Of a DNA stretch of 64,000 nucleotides, positions 57,898 to 64,000 are shown one piece after another. Position 1 is the first letter of the stretch. Every line of letters starts with the position of its first letter. Source of the DNA: Gammaproteobacteria bacterium (GTDB lineage: Bacteria; Pseudomonadota; Gammaproteobacteria; Steroidobacterales; Steroidobacteraceae). Location: contig PKRE01000002.1 in NCBI GenBank assembly GCA_017577615.1, positions 186,001-250,000 of the forward strand, in the 5' to 3' direction. The notes beneath the pieces were generated by a model. It saw nothing but the letters and a program-made list of their open reading frames with translations. It was not told the origin of the DNA and searched no databases. The position numbers and the translations under genes are program-made.

Positions 57898-59871
57898 GTG
57901 ATTCGACAGTCCGTTCTCCTCACCATCGTCCTTGCACCGCTGATCGCCGCGATTCTGGCGGGTGTCTTTGGTCGTTTCATAGGACGACGCGGCGCCCACA
58001 CGGTCACGATTGCCGGTGTGGCGATCTCGTTCGTGCTTTCGGCTTGGGTGCTCAAGCTGCTGCTCGTGGACGGCGCGCCACCCGTGAACGAAGCCGTCTA
58101 TACGTGGCTCGTGAGCGACAACATCCGCATGGAAGTGGGATTCCTGGTCGATCGACTCACGGCGCTCATGATGGTGGTCGTGACGTTCGTGTCGCTTTGC
58201 GTCCACGTCTACACCATCGGCTACATGCACGACGATCCGGGGTATCAGCGCTTCTTCTCCTACATCTCGTTGTTCACCTTCTCGATGCTGATGCTCGTGA
58301 TGGCGAACAACTTCATGCAGCTGTTCTTCGGCTGGGAGGCGGTCGGTCTCGTCTCTTATCTGCTGATCGGCTTCTGGTACACGAGACCGTCGGCTATTTT
58401 TGCCAACTTGAAGGCCTTCCTGGTCAATCGCGTCGGCGACTTCGGGTTCTTGCTCGGTATTGCGGGCGTCGTCTACTTCACCGGCTCGCTCGACTATCAA
58501 ACCGTGTTCGAGCAGCGCGAGCTGATTGCGGCGAACACGATGCAGATCATCCCGGGCATCGAGTGGCAGGCGATCACGGTCATCTGCATCCTGCTCTTCA
58601 TCGGTGCGATGGGTAAGTCGGCTCAAGTGCCGCTTCATGTGTGGCTGCCCGACTCGATGGAAGGTCCGACGCCGATCTCGGCGTTGATCCACGCCGCCAC
58701 GATGGTCACCGCAGGCATCTTCATGGTGGCTCGTATGTCGCCGCTGTTCGAGCTGAGCGAAGTCGCGCTATCGACCGTGCTCGTTGTCGGCGCCACCACA
58801 GCCTTCTTCATGGGGCTGCTTGGTATGGTCAACAATGACATCAAACGCGTCGTCGCGTACTCCACGCTTTCACAGCTTGGTTACATGACGGTGGCACTCG
58901 GCGTCTCCGCGTACAGCGCGGCCATCTTCCATTTGATGACGCACGCCTTCTTCAAGGCGCTGCTCTTCCTGGCGGCCGGTTCGGTGATCATCGGCATGCA
59001 CCACGAGCAGGATATGCGCAAGATGGGCGGGCTCAAGAAGTACATGCCGATCACCTACTGGACGGCGCTCATTGGTGCACTCGCCTTGGTGGCTTTCCCG
59101 GGCACGTCCGGGTTCTTCTCGAAGGATGCGATCATCGCCGCGACGGCTGCGGCGAGCATCCCGGGCGCCACTTACGCGTACTGGTGCGTGCTGTTGGGCG
59201 TGTTTGTCACTGCCTTCTATACCTTCCGGTTGATCTTCATGACCTTCGAAGGTCCGGAACGTTTCAGAACGGATGCCCATGGGCATCACGACAGCCATAC
59301 GCCGCATGAGAGCCCCTGGGTCGTGACGGTACCGCTCATCGTGCTCGCGGTGCCGTCGCTCGTGATCGGTTGGCTCACGGTACAGCCGGTGCTCTTTGGC
59401 GATTATTTCGGCACGGCAATTTTTGTCGAAGCAGCGCACGATACCGTGGCGCGCGTCGCAGAGACGTTCCACGGACCAGGAGCGTTCTCGTTGCACGCGC
59501 TGCTGACTGTGCCGTTCTGGTTGATGGTAGCAGGCGTGGCAACTGCGTGGGTGTTCTACGTCAAGAAGCCGGAGCTACCAAGTCAGATTGCTGCGCGGCT
59601 CGGCCCGCTGTACAAGCTGCTGGAGAACAAGTTCTACTTCGACGAGCTCTATCAAGCGGTGTTTGCACGCGGTAGCCGCCGACTCGGTTCGGTGCTCTGG
59701 CGCGCAGGCGACGTTGCGCTCATCGATGGCGCCATCGTGAACGGCTCGGCGCACGTGGTGGGCTGGTTCTCCGGCGTGCTGCGTCGGTTGCAATCCGGCT
59801 ATCTCTATCACTATGCGTTCGCCATGATCATCGGCCTCTCAGCACTGCTCGCCTGGTACGTGCTGCGCTAA
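57898..59871 (+). CDS. nuoL: NADH-quinone oxidoreductase subunit L
   Basis: Antiporter-like proton pump subunit at the far end of the membrane arm; 657 residues, about 16 helices. Conserved parts: FFGWEAVGLVSYLLIGFW, SAQVPLHVWLPDSMEGPTPISALIHAATMV (in part), and LSQLGYM. The long lateral helix near the C-terminus is present. Start is GTG at 57898. Confidence 0.98.
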   Translation: MIRQSVLLTIVLAPLIAAILAGVFGRFIGRRGAHTVTIAGVAISFVLSAWVLKLLLVDGAPPVNEAVYTWLVSDNIRMEVGFLVDRLTALMMVVVTFVSLCVHVYTIGYMHDDPGYQRFFSYISLFTFSMLMLVMANNFMQLFFGWEAVGLVSYLLIGFWYTRPSAIFANLKAFLVNRVGDFGFLLGIAGVVYFTGSLDYQTVFEQRELIAANTMQIIPGIEWQAITVICILLFIGAMGKSAQVPLHVWLPDSMEGPTPISALIHAATMVTAGIFMVARMSPLFELSEVALSTVLVVGATTAFFMGLLGMVNNDIKRVVAYSTLSQLGYMTVALGVSAYSAAIFHLMTHAFFKALLFLAAGSVIIGMHHEQDMRKMGGLKKYMPITYWTALIGALALVAFPGTSGFFSKDAIIAATAAASIPGATYAYWCVLLGVFVTAFYTFRLIFMTFEGPERFRTDAHGHHDSHTPHESPWVVTVPLIVLAVPSLVIGWLTVQPVLFGDYFGTAIFVEAAHDTVARVAETFHGPGAFSLHALLTVPFWLMVAGVATAWVFYVKKPELPSQIAARLGPLYKLLENKFYFDELYQAVFARGSRRLGSVLWRAGDVALIDGAIVNGSAHVVGWFSGVLRRLQSGYLYHYAFAMIIGLSALLAWYVLR

Positions 59872-59886
59872 CCAAAACGAAAGACC

Positions 59887-61416
59887 ATGCAGTTCGATTG
59901 GCCCATTCTCAGTGTGCTCATCTGGTTGCCCATCGTGGGCGGCCTGGTCACCCTCGCTCTCGGCGAGCGTAGAATCGCTCTCGGCCGTTGGGTCGCGCTC
60001 GTCACGACCGCGGTGACCTTCGGCATTTCAACGCTCCTCTACACGAACTTCGATATGTCCACGGCGCAGATGCAGTTTGTCGAGCAGCTGCGCTGGATTC
60101 CTGCATTCAATGCCCTGTACGCGCTCGGCGTCGACGGCATCTCGATGCCGCTCGTCATCCTGACCACCTTCATCACGCCGCTGGTGGTGGTGGCTGCCTG
60201 GAATACGATTCAAAACAGGCCAGCACAGTATTTCGCGTCCTTCCTCATCCTTGAAGGGCTCATGGTCGGCGTGTTCGCGGCGCTCGACGCATTGCTCTTC
60301 TACGTCTTTTGGGAAGCGATGCTCATCCCGATGTTCATCATCATCGGCGTGTGGGGCGGACCGCGCCGCGTGTATGCGACGATCAAGTTCTTTCTCTACA
60401 CGTTCCTGGGCTCTGTGCTCATGCTCGTCTCGCTCATCTACTTGTACTTGCAAGCGTGCGAGGCAGGGCAGTGCACATACTTGATCGCCGATTTCCACCG
60501 TCTGCCGCTCGGGCTCAATGAGCAGATCCTGATCTTCATCGCCTTCTTCCTGGCGTTCGCGGTCAAGGTGCCGATGTGGCCCGTACACACCTGGCTACCT
60601 GATGCGCACGTCGAGGCACCAACCGGCGGTTCGGTGATCCTCGCCGCCATCATGCTGAAGATGGGTGGATACGGTTTTCTGCGCTTCTCGCTGCCAATCA
60701 CACCCGATGCCAGCGCGACGCTCGATTGGCTCGTGATCGCGCTGTCCCTGATCGCGGTCGTGTACATCGGCTATGTCGCGCTCGTGCAGCACGACATGAA
60801 GAAGCTGATCGCCTACTCATCCGTCGCTCACATGGGGTTTGTGACGCTTGGTTCGTTCCTTGCGTTCGAGCTGTTGCGTACACACGGAGACGTTCGCGGG
60901 GCCGCCATGGGAATCGACGGTGCCATGGTGCAGATGATCTCCCACGGTCTTGTCTCCGGCGCGCTCTTCTTCTGCGTAGGCGTGCTGTACGACCGAGTGC
61001 ACAGCCGCGAGATCAGCGCCTACGGTGGCGTCGTCAACAAGATGCCTATCTTCGCGGCGTTCGCGGTGCTGTTCGCGATGGCGAATTCCGGCCTGCCGGC
61101 GACGTCCGGATTCGTTGGTGAGTTCCTGGTCATCCTGGCAAGCTTCCGGGCCGACTTCTGGTACGCGTTCCTGGCCGGACTGACGCTGATTCTCAGCGCC
61201 TCATACACCTTGTGGCTTGTCAAGCGCGTCATCTTCGGCGCAGTCGCAAACGAGCAAGTGGCTGCCCTCAAAGACGTCAACGCGCGTGAGTTCTTCGTGC
61301 TCGGCGTGCTTGCAGTCGGCGTGTTGTTGCTCGGCGTCTGGCCCGCGCCCCTGCTCGATGTCATGCGCCCGACCATCGAGAATCTTGTTCAGCACATCAC
61401 CGTGTCCAAACTCTGA
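59887..61416 (+). CDS. nuoM: NADH-quinone oxidoreductase subunit M
   Basis: Second antiporter-like subunit, 509 residues, about 14 helices: FYVFWEAMLIPMFIIIGVWGG, VKVPMWPVHTWLPDAHVEAPTGGSVILA (in part), AYSSVAHMGFV. ATG at 59887, 15 bases after nuoL. Confidence 0.98.
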   Translation: MQFDWPILSVLIWLPIVGGLVTLALGERRIALGRWVALVTTAVTFGISTLLYTNFDMSTAQMQFVEQLRWIPAFNALYALGVDGISMPLVILTTFITPLVVVAAWNTIQNRPAQYFASFLILEGLMVGVFAALDALLFYVFWEAMLIPMFIIIGVWGGPRRVYATIKFFLYTFLGSVLMLVSLIYLYLQACEAGQCTYLIADFHRLPLGLNEQILIFIAFFLAFAVKVPMWPVHTWLPDAHVEAPTGGSVILAAIMLKMGGYGFLRFSLPITPDASATLDWLVIALSLIAVVYIGYVALVQHDMKKLIAYSSVAHMGFVTLGSFLAFELLRTHGDVRGAAMGIDGAMVQMISHGLVSGALFFCVGVLYDRVHSREISAYGGVVNKMPIFAAFAVLFAMANSGLPATSGFVGEFLVILASFRADFWYAFLAGLTLILSASYTLWLVKRVIFGAVANEQVAALKDVNAREFFVLGVLAVGVLLLGVWPAPLLDVMRPTIENLVQHITVSKL

Positions 61417-61419
61417 GCG

Positions 61420-62859
61420 ATGCAGTCCATGTTCGACAACTTCGGTATGCAGGCTGCGGCCGCCGAAATCTTCCTCATCGCGACGATCTGCGTCGTCCTT
61501 CTCGTCGATGTGTTCTTGAGCGACAGCAAGCGCTGGATCACGTACGCGTTGTCGCTGCTGACGCTCGCGGGGTGTGCCTGGATGACCCTCAGCTATGGTG
61601 TCAACGAGCGCGTCTCGGCGTTCAGTGGAATGTATGTCGCGGATCCGATGGGTGACGTGCTTAAGCTGTTCTCATATGCGACGGTAGCGGTCTCGTTCAT
61701 CTACGCGCGCGACTACTTGCAGCGTCGGGCCCTGTTCAAGGGCGAGTATTTCGTTCTCGGACTGGTGGCATTGCTCGGCATCATGGTGATGATTTCGGCG
61801 GGTAACCTGCTGACGGTGTACCTGGGCGTCGAGCTGCTGTCCCTGTCCCTGTACGCCATGGTGGCCTTCGATCGGGAGTCCACTGTGGCCGCCGAATCCG
61901 CGATGAAGTATTTCGTGCTCGGCGCCATTGCATCGGGCATGCTGCTGTACGGATTCTCGATCATGTACGGTATCGCTGGCACGCTGCAGCTCGATGAGCT
62001 CGCAGTGGAGCTTCGCTCCGTAGAGTCGCCGATTGGGCTCGTGTTCGCCCTGGTGTTCATCATCGCCGGCGTCGCTTTCAAGTTCGGCGCGGTACCGTTC
62101 CACATGTGGGTGCCCGACGTCTATCACGGCGCGCCGACGCCGGTGACGCTTTTCATCGGCGCAGCACCGAAGATTTCTTCGTTCGTGCTCGCCGTGCGCG
62201 TGCTGGCCGAGGGGCTCGACTCGCTCGTGGCGAACTGGCAGGACATGCTGATCGTCATTTCCGTGCTTTCCATGGCGATCGGCAACATCGTTGCCATCGC
62301 GCAGACGAACTTAAAGCGAATGCTCGCGTACTCCACCGTCTCGCACGTGGGTTTCATTCTGCTCGGCATCCTTGCCGGGACGAACGACGGTTACCGTGCG
62401 GCGATGTACTACACCTTCGCGTACGTCATCATGAGCGTGGGCTCGTTTGGAATGATCCTGCTGCTCGCACGAGAAGGGTTCGAAGCCGATCGGATCGACG
62501 ATTTCCGCGGACTCAATCGTAAGAGCCCGTGGTTCGCCGCTGTCATGCTGATGCTCATGTTCAGCACAGCCGGCGTGCCGCCGTTCATCGGTTTTTGGGC
62601 AAAGGTGGAAGTCATTGCCGCGGTGCTCGACGTGGGGCTCGCTTGGCTTGCGGCGCTGGCGGTGCTGTTCTCGGTGATCGGCGCGTTCTACTACCTGCGC
62701 GTGGTGAAGGTCATGTACTTTGACGAGCCGACCGACACCGTGGACATCCAGGCGGGCGGGACGTTACGTGCCGTCTTGAGCCTCAATGGCTTGGCGGTGC
62801 TGGTACTTGGAATCGTGCCCTCCGTCCTCATTGACCTCTGCGTAAGGGCCTTGCCGTAG
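61420..62859 (+). CDS. nuoN: NADH-quinone oxidoreductase subunit N
   Basis: Third antiporter-like subunit, 479 residues, about 14 helices: YLGVELLSLSLYAMVAF, FKFGAVPFHMWVPDVYHGAPTPVTLFI (in part), MLAYSTVSHVGFILLG. Last gene of the complete A-N operon. Confidence 0.97.
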   Translation: MQSMFDNFGMQAAAAEIFLIATICVVLLVDVFLSDSKRWITYALSLLTLAGCAWMTLSYGVNERVSAFSGMYVADPMGDVLKLFSYATVAVSFIYARDYLQRRALFKGEYFVLGLVALLGIMVMISAGNLLTVYLGVELLSLSLYAMVAFDRESTVAAESAMKYFVLGAIASGMLLYGFSIMYGIAGTLQLDELAVELRSVESPIGLVFALVFIIAGVAFKFGAVPFHMWVPDVYHGAPTPVTLFIGAAPKISSFVLAVRVLAEGLDSLVANWQDMLIVISVLSMAIGNIVAIAQTNLKRMLAYSTVSHVGFILLGILAGTNDGYRAAMYYTFAYVIMSVGSFGMILLLAREGFEADRIDDFRGLNRKSPWFAAVMLMLMFSTAGVPPFIGFWAKVEVIAAVLDVGLAWLAALAVLFSVIGAFYYLRVVKVMYFDEPTDTVDIQAGGTLRAVLSLNGLAVLVLGIVPSVLIDLCVRALP

Positions 62860-62909
62860 CCATGGTACGCACCGAGGTGAGCTTACGATTCTCCCTGGCC
62901 GGTCCTTCC

Positions 62910-62938
62910 TTGAAATCCTGGCTCGGCACCCTTACAAT
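62910..62938 (+). promoter_or_regulatory. Sigma-70 promoter of tRNA-fMet
   Basis: TTGAAA (62910-62915), 17-bp spacer, TACAAT (62933-62938), followed by a GC-rich discriminator (CGCGCC), as in stable-RNA promoters under stringent control. Confidence 0.82.
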
Positions 62939-62951
62939 TCGCGCCTCTTGC

Positions 62952-63028
<77 letters not shown>

Positions 63029-63188
63029 ACGAATTCGTCGCCCTCGCCTGTTGCCGGCGAGGGCGCTTAAAGCGAGGGCAGCAGCACGGCTATGATCTGC
63101 CGATCCTCGCTGCCACTCTCGCGAGTGGATACGCCGCGTGGGAGCTCGAGCCCGTGCGTTCGAGCAGGTGGCGCCAAGCTGTTGCTTG

Positions 63189-63213
63189 AAAGGCCCTCGA
63201 GAAGGGCCTTTTT
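63189..63213 (+). terminator. Rho-independent terminator 1 before rimP
   Basis: AAAGGCCCT (63189-63197) pairs with AGGGCCTTT (63203-63211), loop CGAGA, followed by TT-GG-TTT. Confidence 0.8.
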
Positions 63214-63313
63214 GGTTTCTTGAGGCGGTTGAGAGTGCGTTCGACAGCCTGATTTATGACGGAAGCCGGATGAGGTTCCAGGGCCGCATCCGGTGAGGAA
63301 AGGATGTGACAAG

Positions 63314-63337
63314 AATGGGCCTTGGGGCCCATTTTTT
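63314..63337 (+). terminator. Rho-independent terminator 2 before rimP
   Basis: AATGGGCC (63314-63321) pairs with GGCCCATT (63326-63333), loop TTGG, followed by TTTTG. It ends 44 bases before the rimP ATG. Confidence 0.82.
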
Positions 63338-63381
63338 GTTTCTGCAGTTGGCAATTGGCGGGCTTAGGGCCGGAGGTGCGC

Positions 63382-63828
63382 ATGCGAGAACAACTGTCCG
63401 AGCTACTGGGCCCGCTCGTATCCGAGCTCGGGTACGAGCTGTGGGAACTGGAGTACGTACAGCGCCGCGGGGGGAGTCTTCTGCGCCTGTACATCGATTC
63501 ACCTAGGGGGATCACGCTCGATGACTGCGAACGCGTCAGCCACGCAGTGAGCGAGCGCCTCGACGCTGTCGACCCGATCCCGGACCGCTACGTGCTCGAG
63601 GTGTCCTCACCTGGCGTGGACCGAGTGCTGCGTACGCCGGCCCATTTCGAGCGTTTCACCGGTGAGCGCGTACGCGTGGAGATGATGCGTCCAATTGAGG
63701 GACGAAAGCGTTTTCTCGGGTGGCTGCTTGCTGTTGACGAGCGTGAGATTACGTTGAACGTGGACGGCGGTAGGGTGATCCTGCCGCTCGACGAAATACA
63801 CAAGGCGCGGTTGGCGCCGGATCTATAG
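63382..63828 (+). CDS. rimP: Ribosome maturation factor RimP
   Basis: Needed for 30S subunit maturation; 148 residues: LGPLVSELGYELWELEYV, LRLYIDSPRGITLDDCERVSHAVSERLD (in part) and YVLEVSSPGVDRVL, the RimP core, plus the C-terminal SH3-like part. ATG at 63382 after CGGAGG; upstream in-frame starts lie in the terminator. Confidence 0.96.
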   Translation: MREQLSELLGPLVSELGYELWELEYVQRRGGSLLRLYIDSPRGITLDDCERVSHAVSERLDAVDPIPDRYVLEVSSPGVDRVLRTPAHFERFTGERVRVEMMRPIEGRKRFLGWLLAVDEREITLNVDGGRVILPLDEIHKARLAPDL

Positions 63829-63864
63829 ATGGAGCTTGGTGGAGCTCGGAGCGGAGTTCGCACG

Positions 63865-64000
63865 ATGAACAAAGAGATTTTGATGGTTGTCGATGCGGTA
63901 TCGAACGAGAAGGGCGTCGACAAGGAGATCATCTTTGAAGCGCTCGAGGCCGCGCTCGCTTCGGCTACGCGCAAACGCTATGGAGAGGACATTGACGTGC
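63865..64000 (+). CDS. nusA: Transcription factor NusA (3' partial)
   Basis: First 45 codons only, cut by the window edge: MNKEILMVVDAVSNEKGVDK, then IIFEALEAALASATRKRYGEDIDV, the NusA N-terminal domain that binds RNA polymerase. Position after rimP (36-base gap) is the universal rimP-nusA order. Confidence 0.96.
   Translation, partial: MNKEILMVVDAVSNEKGVDKEIIFEALEAALASATRKRYGEDIDV

Larger units (their letters stand above)
63029..63381 (+). promoter_or_regulatory. tRNA-fMet to rimP interval with attenuators
   Basis: About 350 bases without a gene, containing three hairpins: GCCCTCGCC/GGCGAGGGC (63040-63064, no T-run) and two terminator-like ones listed separately. Likely sets how much transcription passes from the tRNA into rimP-nusA. 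Confidence 0.5.

Noticed and set aside
57403..58692. 429-codon minus-strand frame
   Set aside because: Antisense to nuoJ, nuoK and nuoL; translation is His/Asp/Arg-rich low complexity typical of the complement of membrane-protein genes.

Overview
The window is a stretch of GC-rich gammaproteobacterial chromosome made almost wholly of conserved housekeeping genes; I see no prophage, insertion sequence, CRISPR array, toxin-antitoxin or defence island. Gene order matches the Pseudomonas/Xanthomonas/Legionella side of the class: comEC-exbB-exbD-msbA-lpxK-ycaR-kdsB-phosphatase, rne/rluC divergent, maf/yceD-rpmF-plsX, ratA-rnfH/bamE/fur, recN-nadK/hrcA-grpE-dnaK-dnaJ-dapB-carAB-greA, yhbY/rlmE-ftsH-folP-glmM-tpiA-secG-tRNA-Leu, nuoA-N, tRNA-fMet-rimP-nusA. 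Separate nuoC and nuoD, an OprI-like alanine-zipper lipoprotein and a type IV minor-pilin operon argue against Enterobacterales. A deep-branching group such as Nevskiales, Steroidobacterales or Xanthomonadales is my best guess; the genus cannot be set from this sequence.

Layout. 1-7392 (+): DNA uptake channel ComEC (5' cut by the window edge), an ExbB/ExbD energiser pair, lipid A/KDO genes and a small tyrosine phosphatase. 7450-9810 (-): RNase E with a leader of about 660 nt and its own promoter at 10481-10509. 10527-14126: rluC, maf (-), then yceD-rpmF-plsX from a strong promoter that leaves yceD almost leaderless. 14170-15693: an L,D-transpeptidase facing, across a shared terminator, a Braun-type lipoprotein ending in lysine, which is likely its substrate. 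16147-22762 (-): tightly overlapping minor-pilin operon fimT-pilV-pilW-pilX-pilY1-pilE. 23019-24775: lexA with a LexA box; ssrA (tmRNA) and smpB together on the minus strand. 24857-34612: ratA, rnfH, bamE, fur, recN, nadK and the heat-shock set hrcA-grpE-dnaK-dnaJ. 34717-41410: dapB, carAB, greA, a DUF4149 membrane protein and yhbY. 41467-47978: rlmE, ftsH, folP, glmM, tpiA, secG and tRNA-Leu(GAG). 48330-62859: all 14 complex I genes in the order A to N. 62952-64000: initiator tRNA, rimP and the first 45 codons of nusA.

How the genes work together: the left part builds and links the envelope (lipid A, KDO, Lpp-peptidoglycan bonds, pili); the centre handles stress (SOS, ribosome rescue, iron, heat shock); the right part covers carbamoyl phosphate/lysine/folate/UDP-GlcNAc precursors, protein export, translation factors and NADH oxidation.

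The least explained sequence lies in gaps inside operons. The dnaK-dnaJ and nuoE-nuoF gaps hold related elements with degenerate heptamer (TCAACCG-like) arms in inverted orientation around a GC-rich core, and the nuoF-nuoG gap holds a perfect 8-bp inverted repeat followed by four copies of a different heptamer (xxTACAG). Other unexplained items are a 66-nt imperfect hairpin after the L,D-transpeptidase gene and a 10-bp perfect palindrome overlapping the presumed nuo promoter. All functional statements are from reading the sequence; no database search was run.
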